The position numbers were made by a program, and so were the translations under genes. Below the pieces are notes generated by a model. That model saw nothing but the letters and a program-made list of their open reading frames with translations. It was not told the origin of the DNA and ran no database searches. A stretch of 64,000 bases of DNA, from contig NZ_OY782507.1 of the NCBI RefSeq assembly GCF_963677725.1, positions 1,178,001 through 1,242,000 on the forward strand, read 5' to 3'. Shown in pieces: positions 36,404 to 45,289 of the stretch; within the stretch, counting starts at the first letter, position 1; each line of letters begins with the position of its first letter. Source of the stretch: an uncultured Cohaesibacter sp. (lineage in GTDB: Bacteria > Pseudomonadota > Alphaproteobacteria > Rhizobiales > Cohaesibacteraceae).

Positions 36404-37165
36404 ATGTTGAATGAGAAGAAACAGAGCGCAATTGCTCCCGCAGCCGAAGCTCAGGTCAATCAGGGCTCTTCGATCACGTCCCGCTTTGCGGCGCTGACCG
36501 TGATCGGCTCCTTGGGCATCGCTCTGACCGCTTGCTCAAGCGTTGGCGGCACCACTTATGGCACTGGCAAAAGTCAGGAATCGGAATTGCTGAACACGTT
36601 CACCAGCGGATTTGGGCTTCTGGGGGACGATGAAGAAAAAGAACCAATCGACTATTCCGCACGGGGTGGTTTGGTTTTGCCGCCTGAAGGCACTCCGATG
36701 CCAACGCCACAGAATGAACGTCTGGTATCCAACAGTGTTGCCTCTGACTGGCCACAAGACCCAGATAAATTGAGAGCACTGTATCGCACACGTCTCACCA
36801 ACATGACCGAAAGAGAACGTGCGTCCCTGATCGCAGAGATCCGCAAGTTGCCCAAAGAACAGCGTGACATGATCTTTAAGAGCGATCCCCGTTCCAAAAG
36901 CTTCATCAACGAAATCAAAGACCCGGACTACAGCAAGCCTGTCTCGCCTGGCGAAGCAAAAGCTTACAGCGAGCAGGTCAAAAAACGTCTGGCTCTGATC
37001 AAAGAGCATAATGGTCAGAACAGCAAGAACCGGAAGTATCTCACGCAGCCACCAACTCGTGTGACAGAGGTCACCCCGGAAGTGCAGCAAGAGCTGAACA
37101 AACTGTCGACCCAAGAGAAACAAGAAGAAAAGAAAAGCGGGCTGCGTCGCCTGTGGCCTTTCTGA
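36404..37165 (+). CDS. putative lipoprotein downstream of lspA
   Basis: A 253-residue protein. A lipobox ALTAC ends at about residue 43, after a hydrophobic LTVIGSLGIA; the n-region before it is unusually long (about 27 residues). The mature part has IDYSARGGLVLPPEG, similar in style to the PR-x-LV-x-PP segment of alphaproteobacterial DUF3035/BamF-type lipoproteins, then a charged helical tail rich in Lys/Gln/Glu. A role at the outer membrane is inferred, not shown. It lies 265 bp after lspA and ends in a strong terminator. Confidence 0.7.
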   Translation: MLNEKKQSAIAPAAEAQVNQGSSITSRFAALTVIGSLGIALTACSSVGGTTYGTGKSQESELLNTFTSGFGLLGDDEEKEPIDYSARGGLVLPPEGTPMPTPQNERLVSNSVASDWPQDPDKLRALYRTRLTNMTERERASLIAEIRKLPKEQRDMIFKSDPRSKSFINEIKDPDYSKPVSPGEAKAYSEQVKKRLALIKEHNGQNSKNRKYLTQPPTRVTEVTPEVQQELNKLSTQEKQEEKKSGLRRLWPF

Positions 37166-37208
37166 TTTTGAAATTGACCGATTCTGTTGGACCAATCACT
37201 CCAACCAC

Positions 37209-37244
37209 AAAAAGCCCGCCTTGTTTCAGCAAGGCGGGCTTTTT
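37209..37244 (+). terminator. strong terminator after the lipoprotein gene
   Basis: AAAAAGCCCGCCTTG and CAAGGCGGGCTTTTT form a perfect 15-bp stem with a 6-nt loop. Confidence 0.95.
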
Positions 37245-37683
37245 GGTTCTTGCTACCCTATAAAAGAGACAGGCACTGCGTCTTTACGAATCGTACGTGC
37301 CGAATCTGGCATCAAAAAACCATCTCTTTGATGCCGTTTGAGGATGATTCCGTGAGTAAGAGGCAAATCAAATTTGCGGATTCGGTCCCTGAGATGCCTC
37401 TGACTCCACAAAAGAAGCCCCAAACCTTCCAATATTCAGGGGTGACTAATACGTAATTTCCGTTAACCTTTCGGTAACGAAGTGGCAGAAATCCGGGGTT
37501 TAGAGCTGATTTTGTGTTTTTTGTGCAACAGTCATAGCAAAGCGCTCCGGGCAAAGAGTGGAGAAGATTGCAACTCCGTGGGAAACGAGTATTGTCACCC
37601 TTGTCGCAAGCAGTGAACGCAAATGTCTGACTGGACTGATCACTGCCCCAAAAAAGTTTTTATGACAAATGAAGGTCAGAAAC
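37245..37683. other. regulatory region of the porin gene
   Basis: About 440 bp. A 9-bp inverted repeat GGCATCAAA/TTTGATGCC spans 37308-37335. A CtrA-like site TTAA-N7-GTAAC lies at 37463-37478. A 41-codon plus-strand frame (37331-37456) and a minus-strand 80-codon frame lack ribosome-binding sites and are probably chance. AAAAAAGTTTTTATGAC precedes the porin start. Confidence 0.4.
37463..37478 (+). promoter_or_regulatory. CtrA-like site before porin
   Basis: TTAACCTTTCGGTAAC matches TTAA-N7-TTAAC at 8 of 9 positions, about 205 bp upstream of the porin ATG. It is also part of a dyad GTTACC-like repeat. Binding is inferred. Confidence 0.35.
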
Positions 37684-38781
37684 ATGAACATCAAGAGCCT
37701 TATCCTTGGTTCCGCAGCTGCTCTCGTAGCAGCTCCTGCAATGGCTGCAGATCTGCCAGTAGCTGAGCCAGTAGACTACGTACGTGTATGTGACGCATAC
37801 GGTGCTGGTTACCACTTCATCCCAGGCACCGACACCTGCCTGAAAATCGGCGGTTATGTTCGCGCAGAAGCTAAGTTCACCGAACGTTTTGCTCGTGCAG
37901 ACGACAAATTCGAAATCTGGGCACGTGGCCTGGTAACCGTTACCGCTAAAGAAGAAACCGAACTCGGTACCCTCGTTTCCTTCATCGAAATCCAGGGCGA
38001 CACCGATGCTTCTGGCTTCGAAATGACCAAAGCTTGGTTGTCCCTCGGTGGCATGTATGCTGGTTTGACCACTTCTGCTTCTTTGGTTGACCACGTTGGC
38101 GGCATGTACCTCGGCGACTACGACCTTGGTGACCAGACTGTTGGCGCAATCGGCTACAACGCTGACCTCGGCAACGGCGTATCTGCACACATCGCAATCG
38201 AAAACGAAATCGTTGACGGTGCTTCTCTCGCAGGTCCTGGCATCGAAGCTGGCCAGCAGATGCCTGCAGTTGCAGCACGCATCAAAGTTGACCAGGCTTG
38301 GGGTTCCGCTTCCTTGGGTGGTGTTGTCCGTCAGGTTAACTACAACAACGCTCTGTATGATTCAGACCTCGGCTGGGCAGTTGCTGCTGGTATCACCGGC
38401 AAATTCGACGCTCTGACCGCTGCTTTGAACGCTGTTTACTCTGAAGGCGCTCTGGGTTACACCGCTTGGGATAACGCTACCACCGCTGACGGCTTTGCTG
38501 GCAAACTCAACGACGTATGGTCCATCTCCGGTATGTTGAAGTACGCTTTTGCTGACAACGCATACGGCCTGGTTGCTGCTGGTTACGGCGAATACGACGT
38601 TTCCGGTACCGCTGTTGGTGACTATGACGAATGGCAGGTAACTGCTGAAGTTGGCTACACCCCAGTGAAAAACTTCCACGTTAAAGCTGCTGTTCTCTAC
38701 AAAGACCGCGACTACTCCCGCACCAAAGTCGGCGACGTAGAAAGCTGGGAAGGCAAAATCCGCCTGCAGCGTGACTTCTAA
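37684..38781 (+). CDS. Rhizobiales-type outer-membrane porin
   Basis: A 365-residue porin: signal peptide MNIKSLILGSAAALVAAPAMA cleaved before ADLPVAEPV, then VRVCDAYGAGYHFIPGTDTCLKIGGYVRAEAKF, the N-terminal signature of Omp2/RopA-type porins with its Cys pair (shown here in parts: DAYGAGYHFIPG and CLKIGGYVR). Sixteen amphipathic strands are expected, and it ends in the terminal LQRDF with Phe for Bam recognition. Codon choice is strikingly biased to GCT, GTT, GGC, AAC and GAA compared with neighbours, indicating very high expression. A 3' hairpin (38780-38800) and terminator follow. Confidence 0.94.
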   Translation: MNIKSLILGSAAALVAAPAMAADLPVAEPVDYVRVCDAYGAGYHFIPGTDTCLKIGGYVRAEAKFTERFARADDKFEIWARGLVTVTAKEETELGTLVSFIEIQGDTDASGFEMTKAWLSLGGMYAGLTTSASLVDHVGGMYLGDYDLGDQTVGAIGYNADLGNGVSAHIAIENEIVDGASLAGPGIEAGQQMPAVAARIKVDQAWGSASLGGVVRQVNYNNALYDSDLGWAVAAGITGKFDALTAALNAVYSEGALGYTAWDNATTADGFAGKLNDVWSISGMLKYAFADNAYGLVAAGYGEYDVSGTAVGDYDEWQVTAEVGYTPVKNFHVKAAVLYKDRDYSRTKVGDVESWEGKIRLQRDF

Positions 38782-38800
38782 TCTAAGTCTATCTTAGATT
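38780..38800 (+). repeat. 3' mRNA hairpin of the porin gene
   Basis: AATCTAAG-TCTAT-CTTAGATT is a perfect 8-bp stem overlapping the porin stop codon. It may protect the abundant mRNA from exonucleases. Confidence 0.6.
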
Positions 38801-38819
38801 AAGGAACGTCAGTTTCTTT

Positions 38820-38856
38820 GGGCCCCGAGAGTTCATTCTCTCGGGGCCCTCTTTTT
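38820..38856 (+). terminator. porin terminator
   Basis: GGGCCCCGAGAG and CTCTCGGGGCCC form a perfect 12-bp stem with a 6-nt loop, then TCTTTTTG. Confidence 0.95.
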
Positions 38857-39028
38857 GTTTATGATCGAGCTGCCGCCTGACAATCTTTGCTGTTTGGCGT
38901 CTTCGCCGGGATTTTCTTCAAGATTTCCTGAATTTTACGACATTGTGTCAAACATTTGGAAACTTCACGCCTTTAGGCTAGGACTAATTGCACCTTGTCA
39001 ATGAAGAGAAGGTCAAGGCGAGTCCAGT

Positions 39029-39538
39029 ATGTCAGATCAAGCACCTCTTCCTGATGAAGCAACTCTTCGTGCAGCCAACATCAACCCGACGACGTTGCTG
39101 GCGACGGATTATCTCAACCATTTCAATGAAGTCTTGATGCTCATTGAAATGTTGCCAGATATGCCCGATTGCGCTGAAGATCTGTTTTCCTGGCGCCCCA
39201 TGACCTATCGCGACTACTTTTCCCAATCGACCTTCAAAGAGAAGCAACTGGCCATATCCCTTTATGCCTCGGTTGTGCTGAGCATTCGGGAGAGGTTCGA
39301 AAGCCTGATTGCGGAGATTGACGAAAAAGTTCTGCAAATCATTGAACGTGTCAGCGCGACGGATGAAGCCTCCATGCAAACCTCATTTGAGGCTCTGGCC
39401 TTTTCCGCCTCCACCGAAATTCGGCCTCTGATTGACCGTGCAAGCGCCCTGATCAATGATGCGGATGCGATAACCGACTGGATGCTGGCAATTGATCATC
39501 CGACTGCGCAGGACGAAGTCGACCGCCTCTTTGGCTAA
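39029..39538 (+). CDS. hypothetical helical protein
   Basis: A 169-residue acidic, cytoplasmic, almost wholly helical protein (LATDYLNHFNEVLMLIEMLPDM; RERFESLIAEIDEKVLQIIE). It has one recognisable feature, a DLFSWRPMTYRDYF segment rich in aromatics. I know no named family, although the sequence looks like a conserved protein and not a chance frame. The NUDIX gene follows after 57 bp, so they may share a transcript. Confidence 0.65.
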   Translation: MSDQAPLPDEATLRAANINPTTLLATDYLNHFNEVLMLIEMLPDMPDCAEDLFSWRPMTYRDYFSQSTFKEKQLAISLYASVVLSIRERFESLIAEIDEKVLQIIERVSATDEASMQTSFEALAFSASTEIRPLIDRASALINDADAITDWMLAIDHPTAQDEVDRLFG

Positions 39539-39595
39539 CATTCGGTATCCGGTTTACGCCCTGACGGTTCTCAAGTGTGATGGAAAAGCTTTGCC

Positions 39596-40054
39596 ATGAC
39601 CAATGATCGTAACTATCCGGACCGCCCCTTTGTTGGCGCGTCTGCCCTCATCATACACAATGATCATATATTGCTGGTTCAACGCAGCAATCCCCCCGCG
39701 ATTGGCATATGGAGCTTGCCCGGAGGCGCGGTCGAGGCGGGTGAAACGCTCAAAGAGGCCATCGAACGGGAGGTTAGGGAAGAAACCGGCCTACAGATTG
39801 AGCCACATTATGTTGCCGATCTCGTCGAGGTTTTGCGCAATGATCCTGATGGACGATGCAAAAGGCATTTCGTGATTGCGGTTTTCTTCTGCACTGTGCC
39901 CGGGTCCGGGACTGTGTTTCCCCCGCTCGTGGCCGATGATGATGCGATGGATGCCCGGTGGGTCTCCAAAGAAGCCCTTGCAGGCTATCCCCTGACCGAG
40001 GGAACACTCGGCGTCATCGAGAAAATCATCGCAGGTTCACGCTTGCCATCGTAG
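39596..40054 (+). CDS. NUDIX hydrolase
   Basis: A 152-residue protein with a complete NUDIX box, GGAVEAGETLKEAIEREV followed by REETGL. The fold starts FVGASALIIHNDHILLVQRSN. It hydrolyses a nucleoside diphosphate linked to another group; ADP-ribose or oxidised nucleotides are the common substrates, but the specificity loop is not diagnostic. A motif YPLTEGTLGVIEKII ends it. Cytoplasmic. Confidence 0.88.
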   Translation: MTNDRNYPDRPFVGASALIIHNDHILLVQRSNPPAIGIWSLPGGAVEAGETLKEAIEREVREETGLQIEPHYVADLVEVLRNDPDGRCKRHFVIAVFFCTVPGSGTVFPPLVADDDAMDARWVSKEALAGYPLTEGTLGVIEKIIAGSRLPS

Positions 40055-40422
40055 AACCATCCTCGAGAACACCCTTCCAAGAGAATGCAATGGCTCACTG
40101 AGAAATGGCGTTTCAATTTAAGCCGGCGACCCGGATTATCATCAAAGCGCTATAGTGTGATAATCGGTTCCTTCGCATCTCTGCTCCCCTCTCACGATTG
40201 TTTGACGGCAAGTGATTTGGCTTGGCTCCGAGCCTCTGCCAAGCTACAGCGGCGTGCCGAAGGGCTACGCTCCCAGACTTCGCGTCAGCCCAATTGACAA
40301 AAGCCCGAGAAGGCTTCCTTCCCGAGCTTTGATTCAAATCCGAATGGGGAGCGGTTGCGCTGCTTTCGCATCTCAGACGCAGTCATCCCCTTAGGAGGAG
40401 GGTGCGGTATATCCCAGACCCC
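40055..40422. other. intergenic region between NUDIX and GST genes
   Basis: About 370 bp between convergent genes. An 8-bp inverted repeat GATTATCA/TGATAATC spans 40134-40165. A terminator hairpin lies at 40299-40330. No gene seen. Confidence 0.4.
40299..40330 (-). terminator. terminator for the GST gene
   Basis: AAAAGCCCGAGAAGG and CCTTCCCGAGCTTT pair at 12 of 14 positions; on the minus strand the stem ends GGGCTTTTG. It lies about 95 bp after the GST stop. Confidence 0.65.
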
Positions 40423-41106
40423 TCATGCTTCATCCTCCTCCACTATCCAACTTTCCTCAAGGGCAGCTTTTTCCCACTCTTGCCAAGATGGCAGGGCTTT
40501 CATGGCATCCTTATAGGCATGGAACACGGCGCTATCACTCAGCGCATAGGCCTCAAAGCGATTGATGACCGGGGCGAACATGGCATCCACTGCACCAAAG
40601 TCGCCAAACAGGAAAGGCCCACCTGATGCTTCAAGGCATTCAGACCAGATTTCCTCGATTCGCTCCACATTCTTGACCACGGCAGCGGCGCTGTAGGGGT
40701 CGAGGTCAAGGGCTTTGATCGGGCGGCGTATATTCATAGGGCATGCCCCACGCAGGCCGAAAAAGCCTCCATGCATTTCTGCCGCGAAGGCCCGCGCCTT
40801 GGCACGGTTGATTGGATCAGATGGCCACAAGCCAGCTTCAGGAAACAAATCCGCCGCCGTCTCGATGATGGCGAGGCTCTCGCAAATGGTGACAGGTTCT
40901 TTGTCAGGGCGTTCGATCTTGAGCGCGGGTACCTTTTTCGTCGGAGAGAATTCAATGAAATGGGCATGCCCGGTGGCTTCGTCAAAAGGCGACAGATATT
41001 CGGTGAATGGAATATCTTTGGTTTTCAAGGCCATCCAGGGGCGCATGGACCAGGAAGAGTAGTTTTTGTTGGCAATATAAAGCGTCAGTGCAACCTGATC
41101 GGACAT
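40423..41106 (-). CDS. glutathione S-transferase
   Basis: A 227-residue two-domain GST. The thioredoxin-like half starts LTLYIANKNYSSWSMRPWMAL, with serine in the active-site position, and carries KKVPALKI (cis-proline) and ICESLAIIE, which binds the glutathione glutamyl group. The C-terminal half is all helical (FGDFGAVDAMFAPVINR is the N-capping box). It conjugates or reduces electrophiles; the substrate is unknown. Single gene. Confidence 0.9.
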   Translation of the reverse strand: MSDQVALTLYIANKNYSSWSMRPWMALKTKDIPFTEYLSPFDEATGHAHFIEFSPTKKVPALKIERPDKEPVTICESLAIIETAADLFPEAGLWPSDPINRAKARAFAAEMHGGFFGLRGACPMNIRRPIKALDLDPYSAAAVVKNVERIEEIWSECLEASGGPFLFGDFGAVDAMFAPVINRFEAYALSDSAVFHAYKDAMKALPSWQEWEKAALEESWIVEEDEA

Positions 41107-41219
41107 ATTTATCTCCCGTCTCTCTCATTGGGATCTCAGACTAAAAGGAATCCCACCCAAATCAAATGATTTTTGCTTGGGCCTGAGGGAGACGAGGAGA
41201 GTGAGCGATGGTGTGCGTG

Positions 41220-41669
41220 TCAGAGCGTGATTTGCATATGTGGTAACGTGCGGTCCGGATCGACTTCGGATCGGACGGTTCCGATTTTCTGCGCTCCATG
41301 TTTCTGATAGAAATTTTGCGCAAATGGATCCGACGCAAGAGACATTCTTTTCGCCCCGCACGCTCGCGCCTTATCGCGTGCCCAATCGAGCAAAGCACCA
41401 CCGACGCCCATGCCCGTGGCGTCCGGATCGATGAATAATTTGTCCAACTCGGCTTCTTCGCCTGAAATGCTCAACTGGACGACACCCAATATTCGCGCCT
41501 CGGTCTCGGCCACCATCACATGGTCCGTCTCAAGATTGGCGGGATGGATGGTCAATGGGGCGCGACAGCCTTCGAGGAAATCGGGATCATAATCCCACAT
41601 CCCCTTGGATCTTAAGCAAAGATCGGACAGGGCAGGCAATTCTTCAATGAGGGCGGGACGAATGATCAT
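41220..41669 (-). CDS. GNAT N-acetyltransferase
   Basis: A 149-residue acetyltransferase with the GNAT core: MIIRPALIEELPALSDL, then ELDKLFIDPDATGMGVGGALLDWA (motif A, acetyl-CoA loop TGMGVGGAL) and ASDPFAQNFYQKHGAQKIG (motif B). Its ATG overlaps the smc stop codon (ATGA), so the two are translationally coupled. The acceptor cannot be predicted. Coupling to smc is probably only transcriptional economy. Confidence 0.85.
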   Translation of the reverse strand: MIIRPALIEELPALSDLCLRSKGMWDYDPDFLEGCRAPLTIHPANLETDHVMVAETEARILGVVQLSISGEEAELDKLFIDPDATGMGVGGALLDWARDKARACGAKRMSLASDPFAQNFYQKHGAQKIGTVRSEVDPDRTLPHMQITL

Positions 41670-44600
41670 GAGGATCCTACCGAAGGGTGATTGGGTGGAA
41701 TGGTGGCAAGGGCTGCTTTTTGGTCGTCTTCGGCGATCAGCTCCTCTGCCGCTTCGAGATTGACAGAGACCAGTTGCGAAATGCCGCGCTCGGCCATGGT
41801 GACACCGAACAGGCGATCCATCCGAGCCATGGTGATGGGATTGTGGGTGATCGTGACAAAGCGGGTTTCTGTCAGGGCCCGCATTTCCTCAAGCAAGGTA
41901 CAGAACCGTTCCACATTGGCATCATCCAAGGGGGCGTCGACTTCATCGAGAACGCAAATCGGGGCGGGATTGGTCAGAAAGACCGCAAAGATCAACGCCA
42001 TCGCGGTCAGGGCCTGCTCTCCGCCGGACAGCAAAGTCATGGTTTGGGGCTTTTTGCCCGGAGGGCGGGCAATGATATCAAGACCAGCTTCAAGAGGGTC
42101 GTCAGCGTCTGTCAATTGCAGTTCGGCCTGTCCACCGCCAAACAGTTTGGAGAACAAAGCCTTGAAATGCTCGTTGACCACATCAAACGCGGCCAGCAGG
42201 CGGCTGCGGGCTTCCCTGTTGAGGTTATAAATGCCCGTTCGCAGCTTCTTGATGGCTTCGATCAGATCGTCGCGCTCGGTCTCCATGGTTTGCAGCTGAT
42301 CGGCAATTTCATTGGCTTCCTCATCGGCGCGCAGATTGACGCCACCCAGCCGTTCGCGCTCATTCTTGAGACGCTCCAGCTTGCCCTCGACCGCAGTAAT
42401 CGTCGGCAGGGGAGCGTCTTTTTTCAAGCCCGCAAGGCCAAAAGTGGCAGCGGGGGAGCAATCCAGCGCCTCGGCGATCTGACGCGACAGTTCTTGCTTG
42501 CGGCCTTCGATTGCCTTAACGCGTTCGTCGGCTCTGATGCGGGATTCTCTTGCACTACCGAGCGTTTCCAGAGCCAATTTGGCGGCGACATCGGCTTCCA
42601 TGGCGGCCCGCTCCGCACTGGTCAAAACATCGCTTGCTTCCTTTTGGGCGGCTTCTGCCTTGGCAATTTCCGACAGCAGCGCGCGGCGTTTTTCGTCAAA
42701 TGCCTCAGGGGTGTCTTGCAGCGTTTCGATTTCGGCCTCGGTCTCGGCCAGACGTCGGTGCAATGTGGCGATTTGGGCATCGGCATTCTTGGCCCGCATT
42801 TCCCAGCTGCTACGCTCGCGGGCGATGGATGCAAGACGGCGCTCGCGCAGCTCGGCCTCGCGGCGCAGGCCTTGCGCGTGGGCGCGGACTTCCGCCAACT
42901 GACTGCGTTTTTCGCTCTGTTGCAGTCGGGCTTCGTCCCGTTCCTGTTTCAGATCGTCAAAATCCGGCAGGTCAAATTGCAGCTCTTCGGCTTCCACAAG
43001 AGCGCCGCGGGCTTCCTCTTCTTCTTCCTGTAGTCGGGCGAGTGTTGCTTCCAATGTCGCCTTGCGGGCCAAAAGCTGGTTGGCATCGCGTTCCGCGCGG
43101 GCCAAGATATCGCGAAGGCTTGAGAGACGTTTCTGCATGTCGCGGGCATTCATGCGCGCCGACTGCTCGGCCTTGGCCTTGTCGCTTGCAACATCGCGCA
43201 TCACCTGAAAGGCCTGGCGGGTCGCGACAAGCTTGCTTTCAGCCTGTTTCAGGCTGGCTTCGATCTCTTCCAGCCGGTTGCGCTGTTCGAGCCGCTGAGC
43301 GGCAGGGGTCGGCGCTCCTGCCTTGATCACCAGACCGTCCCAACGCCACAGGTCCCCTTCCCGGCTGACCAGTCGCTGGCCGGGCGCCAGCTGCTTTTGC
43401 AGACCTGCGCCTTGGCCGGATGCGACAATGCCAATTTGCTTTAAGCGTCGGGCGAGCCGCTCTGGCGCTTCCACGTGATCGGCCAAGGAAGGCAAGTCTT
43501 GTGGCAGGGCCGGGTCGGTATCAAGCGCGATCATTTCGCCCCAATGGCGGGCCGCATCGGTGTCAATCGGCGCGTCGAGATCCTCTCCCAAAGCGGCAGC
43601 CAAAGCCACTTCAAAGCCTGTATCGACCTTGAGGCTGCCAACGATTGGCGAGAAACGATCATCCTGTCCCGCATGGACCACCTTGGCCAGCGTTTGAGCC
43701 TCGGTATCCAACCGATTGAAGGCAGCCTCAGCATCGGCCCGCGCCCGGCGTGCTTCGGTTTCGGCTTCCCGGGCCTTATTGACGTCAGCGCTGGCGACCT
43801 CGGCCGCCTGTTCGAACATTTCGAGCTGCTCGGTTGCGATCTCCACTTCCTCGCGACGCGGCTCCAGACCATCGTCGTTGGAGAGTTCATCGACGACTTT
43901 TTGCAACTCGCGCCCGGTCTGTGCGGATTGGCTGGCCAGACGAGCCACTCGGCCGCGGGCAGCTTCGGTTGCCTGCTGCAATTGGCGCGCACGTCCTTCC
44001 GCTTCGGCCAGACGGCCCGTCAGATCACTGGCTTTTGCCTCAATCTCTTGAAGATCGCTTTCTGCTTCGGCCAGAGCCTCAATCGCGGTCTGCTCCACTT
44101 GGGCGCTTTCTTCTTCCTCAGCGGTCAGTTGGGCTTTCTCTTCGTCGAGGGCTTTCAAGAGGTCGGCATTCTCGTCAACCAGTTGGCGTTCGCGTTGTTC
44201 GTCGGCTTTCAACTGCTCCACACGACGGGTCAAATCAGCCAGCTTTTCTCGGATCCGGGCCTCTTCGCTGTCCAGCTCTCGGACAGCGAGGGTCAAGCGC
44301 TGCAATGCTGCGGCCTTGGCGGCTTGAGCGTCGCGCAGCTCAGGCAATTTGTGGCTGGCAATGGCCTCTTCGCGGGCGGCGGCGCTCTGCGCAGTGGTGG
44401 CTTCGGCGACGCCCAGATCTGCTTTGCGCAAGTCCTGCCGGGCCGCTTCCTCCTCATCGGTCATTTGCTGCCAGCGCAAATGATAGAGCGTGGCTTCCAT
44501 GGCGCGAATGTCCGAAGACAGATTGCGATAGCGGCTTGCCTGCCGAGCTTGCCGCTTGAGACCTTCAAGCTGGGTGGAGATCTGTGCCATGATGTCCTCG

Positions 44601-45181
44601 AGCCGTTCGAGATTGGTCTCGGCGGCTTTCAGACGCAATTCGGCCTCGTGGCGACGGCTGTGGAGACCGGAAATGCCTGCGGCCTCTTCCAGCAGGCCAC
44701 GGCGCTGGGTCGGTTTCTGGCTAATGATTTCACCAATCCGCCCCTGCCCCACCAACGATGGTGATCGCGCGCCGGTGGAGGCGTCAGCAAACAGCAATTG
44801 CACATCACGGGCGCGGACATCCTTGCCATTGATCCTGTAACTTGAGCCAGATTCGCGCTCAATCCGGCGGGTGACTTCCAGATCATCGGCGTCATTGAAG
44901 CCAGCAGGGGCTGTCCGGGTGCTATTGTCAAGATAGACGGTGACTTCGGCCGTGTTGCGCGCAGGGCGATTGGTGGAACCGGCAAAGATGACATCGTCCA
45001 TGCCAGACGCACGCATATTCTTGTAGCTGTTCTCGCCCATCACCCAGCGGAGTGCTTCAACCAGATTGGATTTGCCGCAGCCATTGGGGCCAACCACGCC
45101 AGTCAAACCGGACTCGATGTGAAAATCCATCGGTTCGACAAAGGACTTGAATCCCAGAAGGCGTAGTTTGGTGAATTTCAT
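41666..45181 (-). CDS. smc: chromosome segregation protein SMC
   Basis: A 1171-residue condensin ATPase. Walker A is GPNGCGKSN at residues 31-39 after KLRLLGFKSFVEP; the C-terminal head has the signature LLSGGEQALTAMALIFAVF and Walker B ICVLDEVDAPLDDANV. Two long coiled-coil arms, rich in Glu/Ala/Arg/Gln, flank a hinge near residues 500-620 (PIVGSLKVDTGFEVALAAALG). It compacts and separates chromosomes with ScpA/ScpB, which are not in the window. A dsbA terminator lies upstream, so smc should have its own promoter in the 45182-45213 gap or depend on readthrough. Confidence 0.97.
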   Translation of the reverse strand: MKFTKLRLLGFKSFVEPMDFHIESGLTGVVGPNGCGKSNLVEALRWVMGENSYKNMRASGMDDVIFAGSTNRPARNTAEVTVYLDNSTRTAPAGFNDADDLEVTRRIERESGSSYRINGKDVRARDVQLLFADASTGARSPSLVGQGRIGEIISQKPTQRRGLLEEAAGISGLHSRRHEAELRLKAAETNLERLEDIMAQISTQLEGLKRQARQASRYRNLSSDIRAMEATLYHLRWQQMTDEEEAARQDLRKADLGVAEATTAQSAAAREEAIASHKLPELRDAQAAKAAALQRLTLAVRELDSEEARIREKLADLTRRVEQLKADEQRERQLVDENADLLKALDEEKAQLTAEEEESAQVEQTAIEALAEAESDLQEIEAKASDLTGRLAEAEGRARQLQQATEAARGRVARLASQSAQTGRELQKVVDELSNDDGLEPRREEVEIATEQLEMFEQAAEVASADVNKAREAETEARRARADAEAAFNRLDTEAQTLAKVVHAGQDDRFSPIVGSLKVDTGFEVALAAALGEDLDAPIDTDAARHWGEMIALDTDPALPQDLPSLADHVEAPERLARRLKQIGIVASGQGAGLQKQLAPGQRLVSREGDLWRWDGLVIKAGAPTPAAQRLEQRNRLEEIEASLKQAESKLVATRQAFQVMRDVASDKAKAEQSARMNARDMQKRLSSLRDILARAERDANQLLARKATLEATLARLQEEEEEARGALVEAEELQFDLPDFDDLKQERDEARLQQSEKRSQLAEVRAHAQGLRREAELRERRLASIARERSSWEMRAKNADAQIATLHRRLAETEAEIETLQDTPEAFDEKRRALLSEIAKAEAAQKEASDVLTSAERAAMEADVAAKLALETLGSARESRIRADERVKAIEGRKQELSRQIAEALDCSPAATFGLAGLKKDAPLPTITAVEGKLERLKNERERLGGVNLRADEEANEIADQLQTMETERDDLIEAIKKLRTGIYNLNREARSRLLAAFDVVNEHFKALFSKLFGGGQAELQLTDADDPLEAGLDIIARPPGKKPQTMTLLSGGEQALTAMALIFAVFLTNPAPICVLDEVDAPLDDANVERFCTLLEEMRALTETRFVTITHNPITMARMDRLFGVTMAERGISQLVSVNLEAAEELIAEDDQKAALATIPPNHPSVGSS

Positions 45182-45213
45182 CGATCCAGCCCCCGGCCCT
45201 CAGGCCCGGATGC

Positions 45214-45256
45214 AAAAAGGCGCGCCACGCAGAGACTGAATGTCTGCGGGCACGCC
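45214..45256 (-). terminator. terminator between dsbA and smc
   Basis: On the minus strand GGCGTGCCCGCAGA pairs with TCTGCGTGGCGCGCC (one bulge) and is followed by TTTTTGC. It lies 34 bp after the dsbA stop. Confidence 0.75.
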
Positions 45257-45289
45257 TTGAAAGCGGCCAAACCGGGTAAGCTGCCGACC

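Noticed and set aside
37312-37554. Minus-strand 80-codon frame in the porin leader region, resembling an integration remnant
   Set aside because: No integrase, tRNA gene or repeat nearby, and no ribosome-binding site.
40321-40410. tRNA-like stretch between NUDIX and GST genes
   Set aside because: Some D-arm and T-arm-like words occur, but no acceptor stem or anticodon arm closes on either strand.
41687-44764. Long plus-strand frames (about 430-450 codons) opposite smc
   Set aside because: They mirror the coiled-coil codons of smc, are rich in Phe/Leu/Gly low-complexity sequence and lack recognisable domains.
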